Source: Halictus rubicundus
Taxonomy: Eukaryota > Arthropoda > Insecta > Hymenoptera > Halictidae
Assembly (NCBI RefSeq): GCF_050948215.1
Contig: NC_135158.1
Location: 3,333,822-3,397,821, forward strand
Direction of reading: 5' to 3'
DNA length: 64,000 nucleotides
Numbering within the stretch: position 1 is the first letter of the stretch; every line of letters starts with the position of its first letter. Below, one piece after another: positions 35,225-48,075 of the stretch. The notes below the pieces were generated by a model. That model saw nothing but the letters and a program-made list of their open reading frames with translations, did no database searches and was not told the origin of the DNA. Both the position numbers and the translations under genes were made by a program.

Positions 35225-38200
35225 CTGCAAACGTAAAGGAAGGGTACAAATGAGTCTCGGCAACCTGTCCGACAAAACAATTTCGACGACGAACGACTGG
35301 CCGCCGCGTTCAAACGAACCGTTCGCGAAAGAAACGCGGCTTCGAGCTCGCCTGGAAAAACGTGGGTCAAGTAATTAAAAGACAAGCTTTTCGGTGATGA
35401 GGATACAACTCGACAACGATGTAATTACTGTTCTGGTTCTACGGTGAACCGGGGAAAAATCATTTCAACGCGAAATTGCTAATACGCCACTCCACAAAAT
35501 TAAAGAGGTTCGCTGGTTCTGCAAATGACAATCGAAAAATTGTCCATCTTCAAACTCCTGTAACCTCGCGTAAAAAAATCGCACGAACCTCTCCTTGTGC
35601 TCATTTAAAAGCGCGAAGACTCTACTTTCAGGTTCTTAAAATTAATTTTCTCGAGAAAAATTTTTCTTCACGAAACAGAGCGAAAAAGTGAGCCCGCTTT
35701 TCTCCATCCGAAATTTCACCAATTCGGACGGTTCTACGGAGCCGAAAAAATTTTATAAATACTAAATTTTGTTCAATTTAGGTAACGTCGGAAAATAATG
35801 TTACGGTCCACTGTGGGTCGCCAGGAATCGAAAATAAGCGTCGGAGAGCCGTCTCGATGGGAGAGGAGCCGAAATGTCACGTCCTTAATGACGAAGGAAA
35901 CGACGGCAGAGAGAAAGGGTGGACGACGAGGGGTGCGGCAGAGGAAAATACGAAGACAGGAAATGAGGGAAAAAGAAGACGAAGAAGGTGTGTAGCACCG
36001 GTGGCTGCTGAATAACGAAGCGAGCCGAGGCAAAGGTTAAGGTCGAGGTAAAAGGTGGAAGGATTTTCTGCCTGGGGTGGGAACGCTCCAGACGAGGACG
36101 TTTATAACCACGGTAAATATCCTGCTGAACCCTCCGCAGCCCTCCCGGGCCCGTCTCCGATCATCGATCATAAAGAAAGAAGAGGAAATGAGGAAAAAGG
36201 GACGACGCGAGAGAGGCTCTCCGGTGTTGTTGAACCTGCGGGATGCCTCGCGTTTTCGCGATGAACCCAACCGGTTATCAATTTGCAGGCTTGACAACTG
36301 CATGTGCGACTCTTCGCGGATAAATGTTAGAATCTTCTCTCGTCAGTGGTGCCGTTGGAAGTTGATCTGAAGTCAACTGAGGAAGCTGTCTTCGCGTTAA
36401 AACGAAAGTCTCTGAACGCTTGTTCTCCGATGCGAGCTTTGAGAATTGATTTATGGGGGACCATGAGATGTACGCAGTTGCTGTTTTATGGATACATTCT
36501 GGCATGGTCGGAGTAGTGTTTAGAATTTTTATAAGTGTTTCCAGCGAGAGAATATAAAGTTATGATACTCGGATGGGAGAATCTATTGTCGAGATTTTTC
36601 GGCTAAGAAGTATACTAACATGTTTCTGGTACTGTGAAATGTGTTAAAATCCTACATAGTGTAGCTTTATAGCTCACAATTTTCTAAAGTAGGAATTGTC
36701 GTGTTAAGAAAACAATTACACTGAAATTCCTAAAATCCCAAGCTCCTAATCCTAATCCAAGATCCTAATCCTTCACTTTCTAAAACCGTCTCGCAGAATT
36801 TTCCCTGAAACTGGTTGGCTCCAGAAAGGACCAGCAGCCTCTTCCCCCAATTAAAAGTCGATCAGGGTTCTCGGGAGAAAGTATTTTCGATCGAAGGAGG
36901 CCTCCAAGGCCAGTGGCAAGAGCTGAAAGTCTGCAGGGCTCGTGTATCCCCGTGGATACGCGAGTTTTCCAGTTCGGAAGAGCAGGTTCGAGGAACCTGG
37001 GATGTTGCCAGCCTGCCAAGGGGTCTCTTCGAGTGGATGGAGTGCTCGTCGAGGGACGTAGCCAGTGCAGAAGAGGCCGGGGGATCGAGAAAAAGAGGAG
37101 CCGCTGGAGAGTCTGGGAATCTCTGCTCCCAGGGACTGATCACCGCCGAGGAGGATGCGTCCATCAGCACTGAGCGAACGGACCACCACGCATCCTCCAT
37201 AAGAGGACTTCGCGGAGGTTCCTCAAATAAATTAGACAACATAATAAATTCAACTACAAAATTCACCGTGGGAAGAACTGTACCGGAAAAAATCTTCGAG
37301 TCCACCAGACTGCAATCTTAACATAATGTTTCGTGGTTTAATAGCCCGGGTTTCACCGACAAAGTATATAAAATATCAAGTGAGTTTATCTAACAATTTT
37401 GAGGACGTAGATTATTGAATATTTTTGGGTCCTCGGTGCGAATGCTTTGGAAATTATGCATCGAAGAGGGAGTTCTGCGAACCAGGATTGATCTAAGAGC
37501 CTGCATCGAGCTTGCTCCGGCACACGTTTCCAGAGTTCAGGCGGAAACCGCGACGTAGACAATTTCCTGGCACAAGCAATTAAGCGGCCGCAGTCCCCGA
37601 GGAGCTTGTAATCGAACAGCTTCTTCGACAAACCGTTCTCGAGCGTAGGATCGTGGTTCCTGGCCGAAATTGTGCGATCCGAACAGAAACGCGTCGGGAG
37701 TGGACGTTTAATCACTGTCCTCGGCGAGTCCGCGTATCTTTGTTTCCCCGCGGAGAAAAACAATGCCGAGGATGATCCGTCTGTCTGCCGTCGACGGCTC
37801 CACTCGATCATCCAACCTGTGTCAATCGCGACGATATTGGACGGTACAAGGGAGAATCTACTTAATCGGCGGGACGGAGAGACGGTTTTTCATATCCTCG
37901 GCGAGCAACGGCCGGAAGAGGGAAGGTCGCCGACCTGACAGATAATTTCGCCGACGGTTAAAAGGCGGAGGGTGGAGAACGGCGAAAACGGACGGCGTCG
38001 TGAGCATGAATCGCGCCGTTTCGCTACGGCCCGGGATTACGACGCCGGATTATCGGAATTCAATAACAACGGTACAAGTAAACACAGAACGGCCAGCGGC
38101 GACAAGCTATGATCAAGGCGAGCATGCTGCGGGAAGAACCGCAGACATGTTGATGGAAAAAGTGAGTTCTCATATCGGGCGAGGTCCGTGGTTATGCGCG

Positions 38201-39216
38201 ATCGGCTACGTAATTTTGATATCGACATTGAAAATGTTTTTGCAGTGTCAAAAATATTCGCATTCAACCAATTGACAATAATAAGGGAAAATGCCCGGAT
38301 GTTCCCGAAGATTTGTCGACAAGAATTGACGACATTGTAATCGTTCAATTTGCAAGGAAAAATTGCAAAAGGCTCCTACGAGGAGCACAATGCCATTCGG
38401 CGGTCCTTTCAGAATAAAATCCAAACTCCAAAAGCGACCACCGCTGACAAAAGGAGAAGCATGCTTCGATCTTCCGACGATCGGGAGAAGATAGCAAAAA
38501 ATCCTTCTGAAGCGTTCGGGCCATCGACGTTAGGTCCAGGCGTGTTCCGACCATAACAGATTGCTTCTGTACGAGTTGCGACACAGGGCTCAGGGTTAGT
38601 GGAGCGTCTATGGGGCATTATGACAGCAGGATTATATGGAAGAGAGCTTGCCAGAGCTCTTTCTACCGGCCGAGTCCGGCTCGGTAAGCCTGTACAGTCT
38701 CCGCGGAAAATTCTTCCCTCCCTCCTGTGTCTGCGCGCTCATTGTGTTCCATCGAACAGCAGAAAATTCCGCGCCTAAAGGCGAGCGTGCACGTGGAAGG
38801 GACGCAGCTCAGTCGCATGGAAGCGGAAAGATTAAGACAGCCGATCTCTCCCGGTGACATTTGATGGTTACTGCCGTGGTATCGCCGCGGGGACAAAAGC
38901 GGAAGCAAACCGAGGCCGATCGTAACGAATTTTACGCGCGTCTATATAACCGGGCTTTATCGTTCGGGGACCTATGGCCACGAGGCTGCCACGTTAAGGG
39001 CTAAATAAGAGCGTCCCAACCTCGGAGCCCTGACAAATCCTTCCTTGCTGCGTTTTACTTTCCACCGGGATTCTTTTCCTCCGAGTCCCTTCTTTTCGCT
39101 CCGTTTCCTCCCATTTCCGAGCCCCCACCCCCACCCCCCCCGTAAAAAAGACGGCCGATATTTTCAATAAGCTCCTACCCGAGATCAATGCCCCGCTTGT
39201 TCCTCCTTGGACGTTG
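35225..39216 (-). other. probable hdc intron sequence, no other gene seen
   Basis: This region lies upstream of the first visible hdc exon. It has open frames up to about 170 codons on both strands (for example 36815-37321 +), but none with recognisable protein features or splice structure. No repeat of note was seen apart from homopolymer and short AT runs. Confidence 0.45.
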
Positions 39217-39320
39217 CTCGGCGCGTCCGAGGCCCCTCACCGGATATACCCCGCGGTAGTGGGGATAATTCCGCGACGTTTATCATCCAGGCCTTGGCGA
39301 CATATATAGAGAAATCAGTG
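39217..39320. mobile_element. Tc1/mariner-type MITE, copy 3 (inverted, truncated)
   Basis: In inverted orientation relative to copies 1 and 2, the segment reads back from TA at 39321-39322 as CACTGATTTCTCTATATATG, then GCCAAGGCCTGGATGATAAACG and the GTCGCGGAATTATCCCCACTAC block. The opposite terminus (with GGTCTTGCCAGCG) is not visible, so that end is lost or diverged; the left boundary is approximate. Confidence 0.65.
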
Positions 39321-41400
39321 TACAGAAAACAAAAACCAACCTAACCGCAGGTAGAAGCGTCACCCTCTTCATATCCAGCGATAAACCACCCAAATTAGCC
39401 ACCAGTAGTCAACGACTTCTATCCTGGGACTCTAAGAAGACATAAAAGAGACGTTCTCCGTTGAGCAGCTCGTCGCCAGGTAACGACAAGCCGGCGAACA
39501 ATGGCGGAAAGTAAGAAAGGTTATTAAGTTTCCGTCTAATTCCGCCGTGGGATGAAGAGAGAAGCAAAAAGCCCGAGGATTCCCGCTGAAAAACTTCGCT
39601 CGACTGGCATCGCGAAGCTCGTAAATACGGCAACGAGTGGGCGCCTCGTAGCCGCGAGTAGTTAACGCGAGACTACTCTTCTCCTTCCCCCTTCTGCCCC
39701 GCCTTGCAGGATTTATGGTCGACCAGGACAAAGGAGGCGCGTGTCCCGTCGACCGGAAAAAAGGAGCAGCAGAGTCTGGGCGCCGCGATAACCGAGCAAC
39801 TTTTGTCTGTCTACGGGGTTCCCTTCGCGTCGCTCGCCTAACTTTCTCGGTTCTCCAACCCTCCTCCGCGACGCCGCCGTCTCTCGTATCACTCTCGGCG
39901 AGAGATGACCCACTGTCGCTCGCCGGAAACCAAAGGAAGCTCTTTCCATCGGGTTCCGTGCCGGTACGATTCGCGTGCCCGGCCATGCGAGAAAATAATC
40001 GCTGCCCCCGAGCCCGAGAAGAAGGATCGCCAAGGACTAAACGCATCCCTCGTTTCGAGGGCTTAACGCATTCGTTCACGAGCCACTGGACACCGGAATC
40101 GCTCGAGGTGAACGAGGTCGGGCCTCGATCCCTGGGTCCCGAAGGAAATTCGGCGGGAATGGGCTGGCTTCCGGTTGTCAGGTGGTCGAGTCCTTTTTTC
40201 AAGTTTATTCGGCCTTTCAGAACGGTTTTGAGGCATTCAACTAAGATTTTTACCGAGGGATGGTTTGTGAAGAGAATGGTAGCTATGTTTAGATTTTCTG
40301 GTGTGCGTGCGTGTGTGTATGTGAAGAGTCCGATAATTTCATAATTGCACTGCAGAAGCATGATGTCAATTCCACACGATCTTCATATCGAGAACTCTAC
40401 TCTAGTTCCACCACACTTATGATATTCGAAAAATTCCGAAGAAAATCCTCTAGACCCAGAATACCATCACTGGGCTACAGAACTTTATGCAAACATAAAA
40501 ATCGTTCCTGTCGATAGCAATTCACAGGAACCACACAGGAATCTATTACTGTTATTGTATCGTTGGAGCTACACCCACCCATTTTTATCATAAGCGCACA
40601 CAATCAGGAGTCTAACCATCGCCAACTCAACATTTCTAATCGCAAGAATTCATCTCCACGTTTCAGATCCACGACTCCGTATTAATTAATACCGTATTAT
40701 CCGGGCCCCCATATATTTTGCCCCTCGGTTCCGACTTCTCGCAGACAATGGTGTTCCTCGGAAAGTTCCGCGGCCCCATCCCTTTCGCTATCCCCATGGG
40801 GAATCCCTTTGGAGTCGTTTCTTCCTGCGCTGGCGAGTGACCCAGTGTCGTTCGGGTCGAACAAAGAAACCCTCTTTACGGTGTGCTCTCGAGAGCTCGC
40901 GCGAAAATAATCGATGGCCTCCGCGCGACGTCTCCTGTCCTCCTTCCTGCTTTGATCCTTCCTGCTGTCCTCCTTTGCGCTGGCTTCATCCCCCCCCCCC
41001 ACCCCCAATGATCGAATCGAACGGCTGACAGCACGGGAAACAGTAGGGGGACGCGGACAGATACGTGCGACGACCGACGGGACTTCGTATCCCGAGTGAA
41101 ATTGCGGTCCCTAATATTATTGACAACTGATACGGGAGACAAGAGAAGAGAGCAGAGCGGAGCCGAGCAGAACAGACGCGTGGCAAGCGAACCAACCAGC
41201 CCCGAGTTTTATCGGGGCGAGGGTGAAACTATTTTCCCGGCGCGATAACGCGCGACGCATCCATCCACCCGGAGGAATTTAAAACGCGAACACCGCCGGG
41301 GCTGGGAACGCCGGCTTTGTTGTTCGGTAAAATTCAATTCCGACGATGTTGCGCGCCTGATAGACGCGCAGGGGTGAGGCTCTACATTCTCATTGAATTT

Positions 41401-41439
41401 GCCTGCCTGCCTGCCTGCCTGCCTTCCTTCCTTCCTTCC
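41401..41439 (+). repeat. compound (GCCT)n-(TTCC)n microsatellite
   Basis: About six GCCT units are followed by four TTCC units. Confidence 0.93.
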
Positions 41440-44400
41440 GTCCCGCGCTATATTAAAATACACGCCACGTCCGACGATGTGGGTTATTTAATCATGCGGC
41501 CCGAAAAATTTAGTCGCGACCAATACTCGCGGATATACGCACCGTGCTCGGCCGACACGCTAATTCCTTCCGATGCTGTCTCGGTGAAAAGGAATACGAG
41601 AAATCGTGGGATCGGTTCTGCAACCCTTCCTACAGCGGCATTTCTGCTGTTTGTTTTTCAAATTTAGCTATCTTAAAAATTCAAACTTTTGCGAAACAAC
41701 AAACTTCTGATTTTTATATGGCAATATGTATCAGTTACCATCCATTTGATAGCTTTAGAGAAATTCTGAGCACCGTGCTGTGAAAATAGACCCCTCCAAA
41801 GCACATGAATCGTCTAAGAAAACGAAGCAACGTTTCCCGCCTCCGAATCACGGCAATCGATCAGTTTCCCCGGTTAATACTGCGAGCAAGGAACAGAAGG
41901 ATCCGGGGAAGATGAAAATCCACCCCCGCGAAACTGGGGGGATACCACCTTTGAGGAAGTTTATCGCGCGTCAAACGCTTCCCGGTTTTCCGCGCCACGG
42001 CGAGAGAACAAAGCAGAACGGAGAAAATCGAGGAAAAGCGAAAGGAAATGGCGGGTAGCTTTCGCGCGGGCCGGAAACCAACGGTGGATAAGGAGAGGAG
42101 AGGAAATGGCTGGGGAAGGGGAAGAGGACGCAGTCTTCCGGCGCTTCACAAGATTTTTCCCGGTAATTCCGACGGCTAAGCGGCTTACTCTCGATTTCCG
42201 GATGGAAAGACGATTACGTGTAATTGCGATTGGAAAAGAGAGAACGACACTCGACCAGCTTCGCGACTTTATCACGGAGCCACGGGGTTGAAACGAGCCG
42301 CAGTTTTCCCGTGGAATTTTTCGAGCGACACGGAGGATCTTCCCGTGTTTTCGAGACGCGTTTTAGCCGTGCCGTTCCGCGCGCCCCTTCGACCAATTCA
42401 ACCCTTCGCTCGTTAATTATGCATCGCGAAGGGGAGATCCGATACCCGCGTTCTCGAATTTCCTCGAATCACGCGGCTGAAGGCGCTGCTTCTAGGAGCT
42501 TTGCGTCTTCTCTCGTAAATTCGCCCCTTTCCGTATAAAAATTTCTAAAACAGTGTACCTACTTGATGACTCGTAACGAACTAAATTTGCATTTCTGTTT
42601 TATCAAAACGTTCATGGACAAACATGGGCGAAATTATACGAGAAAGTTCCATTGGAAAATATTTTACGGTTCCTTGGCAAAACAATCGGGAAGAGGAAGC
42701 TCCTCTGTAAATAAAGAAGTAACCCCCCTTTTCTCTACAACCATAGGTGCACTCAATGGCTCGCAACAAGCTCAATTTCGATTCTTCCTGCACCAAAAAA
42801 TTCGTGAATATTCTACCGCCATGCCCGAAGGAATACAATCAAGTTCCACATCAAAATATCTCCCGGTTACACCGTAAAAAATTCGCTAAGTTCACCTGGA
42901 GGGTCTAGATCGACGAAAGCGAGCTCGTCGAAAGAAAGGAAGAAGAACAAAAAAAAAGAAGAGGATCGCTGATAATTGAATTTGCGGAGGGAGAAAGTCT
43001 GGTATCGAGTTTCCCGTTGGTCACACTTGCCCTGTGGCGTTCCAGGAGCCCCATATTTCTGCCGGCGAGTTTCGCAAGCGGGTTTCGCAGACGGGAATTC
43101 GAACCCCGAAAAGCGAAACCATCGTGGAATTAATTGGCAGCGTTTCCAGCGATGCGGCACGTGAACGGCAGATAAAGAAATGCATTTTTCATGCGGCGGG
43201 CTAGGGTGGCGGGTATATCGCGACGGGATCGCGAAGCCTGGCAACAGCCTCGTCAGAAACCCTTCGCGATTCGCGGCAGATAACTCCGAGTGACTGGCGT
43301 CATTGAAACGGCCCCCTGAATATATACGGTTCGTCAAACGAGCCCGGAAAAGGGTTCGTGCGAGACAGAGAGGCGCGGTTTTTTCGAATTTCGAGTTCAC
43401 CTGGGCAGCCCTCCCGTTAAGCTTCGGCCCGAGGTGGAAAACGAATCTGATTTCCAAGGCGGCAGAACCACGGAAATTGCTTTCCGAAATAATAACGCGC
43501 TTTCACGATCGGCCGTCCGTGGATAAACGAGTTAAACGCCTCTTTTTCCCGAAGATCCGCCCACTCATTACGGCGGTGATTTCACGGATTTTTATTGCCG
43601 CAGTATCGCTCGATGCCGAGGGCCAACGGCCGATCGAAATTAGGGGCAAGTCCGGGCTTTTTTTTCGATTTTATTATCCCGATTCCCGGCTCACTGGGCC
43701 GCGTTAACGCGCGGAGGGTCGATTCCGTTTGACGAGAAAAGAAACGGCCGCGCTCAAAGCCGCTCCCGCCCGTCTATTAATTGCACTGTCGAAATTAATC
43801 CGGCGGTTCTGATTCGCGATGCAGAGAAATTCACGGAAAAATGCGAAACTTTCGTGCTGGCCGGCGGATATTCCCGTTTTAATTATAATGAACCCTATAC
43901 TAATAGCAATCAGAGCATATCACAAATTCTATCAACCCTGTTGTGATGCCTCGTTGAGCTAAACATTTGAAATGATATTGAAGACGAAGAAACAAATCAT
44001 CTTCAAGACCTGCATAGAAACAAAAATCTGGATGGAATATTACAGTCTAGTAATAATGTAATTTAAATTGCAGAAATCGTAATGTACGCAGTGTTGGAGT
44101 TCAAATACAGCTCAGGTTGGAATAAAATTGGAATTTTTTAATTGTCTTACGATCAAACGCGAAACTCACCCCCGACCTCCATTCACGGCGTAATAAAAAC
44201 GATCCTGAGGCGAGCAATCAATGCTCCACGCGTCCGTGACCTAGCGCAGATGTTAGTCGTTATCGACGATCGATCCATCAACCAGCGAAAATCATTTGTC
44301 GCGGGGGATGGGAGGGGTCGCGATAAATTGCGACAAAAAACGCAACAGCCACTTCGCGCCGCCAGGCGAGAACGTTTTGCCAGAACGGTCGACAGCGTTG

Positions 44401-46043
44401 ATTGATACACACTGGCGATCTGCAGTGACCGGAAGACTTAAAAACCGAAGGGATGGAAGGGTGACGCGGTAACTCAAACTAAGGAAAGCTCTCGAACCCC
44501 CTCTAAAAATGATTGTTAAATAACAAGAATGTGTCTATCAAAATTTTTAGCCATTCTTTTATAACGTATACCCAAAGAAATAAATTTGTTAAATAATTCC
44601 GCATGAGTGCATCTTTACCATCTCAATATTCGTCATTTTATCGATACATTTTACTTATCTCTAAAAGAGTCGTTCATATTTTATTTCTGCCACGGTAATG
44701 ACAAATAGTAATTTAAAATTACTGTTTTGCGTATGTATGATACAATGGCGGATTCGACGTTTCAGTATCGAAACAGAAGCGACCTTTACACGGGCCACCC
44801 TATAGATACAGATCCTCGCGTCACCATGCTCGTTCCCCGCTGAGCACATACGCGAGAAGAAGAGCCAACAGGACAAGGGTTCGAGCTTCTCGTCCTTATA
44901 AATCAGCCACGCGTCGCCGAAGAGGTTAAGGATGGTTCTCTCTTGCAGAGGGTACGCCAGGGCAGAGTTAGGCGAACGTCTGCGAAAGGTCGGATACACG
45001 GAATGCCAGGTCGGAGGGGGGTTGCTGCGGAGCTCTCTTCTTCCCGAAGGGTTGCTCGCGGAAAGTAGGGCCCCTCCGTCGAATTTATTGCGCCACGTCG
45101 TCGACGGAGTTATGTGCGAGGATCCTCGCAGCGGGGAACCGTCGCCTGGATATTCCACCCTCGTCGACGATGCCTCTCGACGACCCGGTTTTCGGGGACC
45201 CAATCCCGGAACCGGATTGCCGTCGTCGGCAACTCTAGGATCTCCACGACGTTCCACGCAAGAGAAAAAATACAACGACTCTTCCGAATCTCAGAAAAAT
45301 ACCAAATCTTTAGTTCATTTGGCATATTAAATGCTGAGCATCGACACTAGAATCCTCACAAAATCAAAGTACACGATACAATTCGGTAATATTCGAACAA
45401 AAATCATTTGAACGACCAATGCTTGGCATTCAATGATCTAGCAGTGTTCCCTAATAAGAACATATTTTTAATACCGAAGGGTTCACCGGGGGTTCGTATG
45501 AATCCTTCAAATGGAGACATCGCGGTGCGGGTTCAAAATAGTCTACCAATGGAATTCTCAGGTAAACGGTGTCTGCGCGGCGCGTATCGCTTAATTTTGA
45601 TCCGTTGAGATCTCGCGGCGAGGAATCTGCTCGTCGAGAGAGCGTAAAGCGCGTTCGAGCGGAATCCCCTGGAAGCCACTGGCGGCTCGGTTTTTCGAGG
45701 TAGCGGCGGTCGAGCACCATTTTCAGGATTCTCTAATGGTTGCTGGATCCTTCTGGACCAGGAGGGGACGGTGCCCGGCAGAAGGTGAGTGTCTCGCAGG
45801 ACGAAACTCTCGAGGAAATTGTATGGGGCCTGCCCTTGCGCCTAGTTGCACGGGACGCGAGGGCAATCGTCCTAATTGCCGGGCTCGAATGCGAAGTTAA
45901 TCATTTCTGACATGCACAGGCCTGGTCGCCGGGCCATTTGCTCCTCCGGAAATCCCGGAGAGAGAGAAAGAGAGAAAGAGGAATTGCTCTCGCCCGGTAA
46001 TTTCTCCGACTGTCGTCCCGGATGATCGTAAAACAAGAAATCT

Positions 46044-46074
46044 GTCTCTCTCTCTCTCTCTCTCCCTCTCTCTC
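46044..46074 (+). repeat. (CT)n tract
   Basis: This is a CT run with a single CCC interruption. Confidence 0.92.
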
Positions 46075-47749
46075 CAACGAGATCCCCGCGAGAGGAAAGC
46101 TTTTTTTCTTTGGTGACGTCTTACGTCGCGTCGTGAACAATCGAATAAACAAATGCACACCGGTGGTGGCGTTCGTTAGGGTGAGTTAGTAGGCGAGTAG
46201 TAAATTACCGTTTCCCGGATCAACGTCAGACCACGGTAATTGCGGCGACATTTCATGCGCCACGCGATATATCCCCCCGGCCCCGAGGAAAATTATAAAT
46301 AACACCGGCGAGGTTCGCGTGCCTCTCGATAATGTAAGGAGGCGTGGAAACGATGGTTAAACCCTCGTGTACCCCACGCCTCGACCCCGCCGGGCCGCCT
46401 AATTACCCGTTTAAGATAAGATTTTCATCAAACCTTTAGCGGGCCGAGTGATTAACGATGCTCTTAAACGGACGGAGACTGGGAAACGTTTCTCGCAGTC
46501 GAACGAACCGGCTGCGAGAAACTTCATTAGCAAATTGGAAACGATCTCGCGAGGCCGGACCGCTGGTGTTTATGCAAATCTGCGATCTTAAGCCTCGCGC
46601 GTCACGGGTGCAGCAGAATTTCATTCCTCGCTTCATTAATTAAAAGCGGTATAAAAATAAGTGAAATTCGAGCCAGTTATTCCGTTATCTCTCATGGTAT
46701 TTTCTGAAGCTATAAATACACCTATTGATCAATTTTTGTGTACGTAACGATTGCTGGTAATTCGAATTTTCAACGTGGCGCTCCAGTGAATTTGAATTCA
46801 CAACATCAATCGATTCATCGATTCATCGATTCTCTTCATTCTCGTCGAATATTAGAACAGTTTCGTGCTCTAATCCAATACCATATTTATCAAATTCGCA
46901 AGCAATAATTTTTCGTAGACTACACGAGGGTGGCACAACTGTGGAAGTGCTCAAACATCCCCGACACTGCAATATGAGATTTTTGCGGGTCACAAGAAAC
47001 AAGAGAACAAAGAGGCGGCGGCTGTATATTTGTAACGCGAACCCTCATTTACACGGTGCCACGAAGAACAGCGATAAATCCGAATTTCAAGATGCTTAAT
47101 AATGCAACGCGGAGGAATTGTCGGTGGCACGGTTTCCGGGCGTAAACCAGTTATTGCTCTCCGGCCGTTTATTTCCTACGGGATCACAAAGAAGAGGGGG
47201 TTGGATTGGGAAACAAATCCGCGGCAGAGCAAGGGGGCGGTTGCGTACTGTCTGTCAAAAATCCTGAACAAGCCCCGGCGTGCGAATGAATAAATGAAAC
47301 TCCGAGAAACGGGGAGAGAAAAGAGAACCCCGGGCAGTCCAGGCTCGTGTATCCAGAAACGAGGACTATTCCGTGCGACGTCGTGGAATAAGAAACAACG
47401 GGATATAAATTATTTCGGGTATATCTGAGAGTGGTCTATCCACTCGAGCTGACGTACTTAATTAATTAATGGAGGCATAGAAAATACATGCTACGGAAAA
47501 TGGGATCGGTAAGCGGTCTGCTTGATTGTGTGCCACGTGTCATATGTTACTAAAAACGATGGTTGTCTAATTTGATTTACTGTGCGATTCGTATTTTATA
47601 TATTTCCTTTTAATCTCGTTGCTCTTCTCAATTATTGTGAATATTTCTCTGATTTAAAAATCTAGTACCATATGTATTATTTATCTACCTACACTTATTC
47701 GTATGCATCTTTTATAACGTGCCCTAACACTTTCCAGTTGCAAACATCA

Positions 47750-48075
47750 CGGAAATTGAACTCGAATGAAATAAATTACACATTGCGCCTGCATTGACGC
47801 ATTGATAGTTCGCGACGAACAATGCAATGCTTCTCTCTGCAATTTTAATTTGATCTGCACCGTTCCATTGAGAGAAAATTGCAATTCCACTTCGCAACTG
47901 CATCGACGCAGTTCTGCAAAAAAATACCCGACTGCTGGACAATAGATCCTGATAAACAATGCGATATTGCCAATTTCAATTTTAATTGCCGCGGATGTAA
48001 TTGTAGCGTGCCGTTCAAAATTGAATGCAATTACACTGATGCACTTCGATAAAAAAAAAATCGAGCCGCTCGGCG
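47750..48075. repeat. degenerate ~130-bp duplication
   Basis: The segment CAATTTTAATTTGATCTGCACCG...ATTGCAATTCCAC...CATCGACGC (from about 47838) aligns with CAATTTTAATTGCC...GTGCCG...ATGCAATTACAC...GATGCACTTCG (from about 47976). A third related piece may lie at 47770-47830. Divergence is high. Confidence 0.4.

Larger units (their letters stand above)
39323..47749 (-). other. probable hdc intron sequence, no gene seen
   Basis: This region has mixed composition with long chance open frames, the longest being 39432-40361 on the minus strand (309 codons). None has a recognisable domain, consistent composition or good splice context. A compound GCCT/TTCC microsatellite (41401-41439) and a CT tract (46044-46074) are listed separately. 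Confidence 0.4.

Noticed and set aside
39432..40361. Open frame of 309 codons on the minus strand
   Set aside because: No domain, no sensible composition or splice context; an overlapping long frame exists on the other strand, as expected in stop-poor GC-rich sequence.
43090..43110. TTCGAACCCC, resembling a tRNA T-arm
   Set aside because: No acceptor stem, D-arm or anticodon arm could be paired around it.
44661..45275. Minus-strand open frame of 204 codons in the presumed hdc intron
   Set aside because: I compared it with the expected Headcase N-terminal features (cysteine-rich, aromatic motifs) and saw no match; the + strand is also open here.
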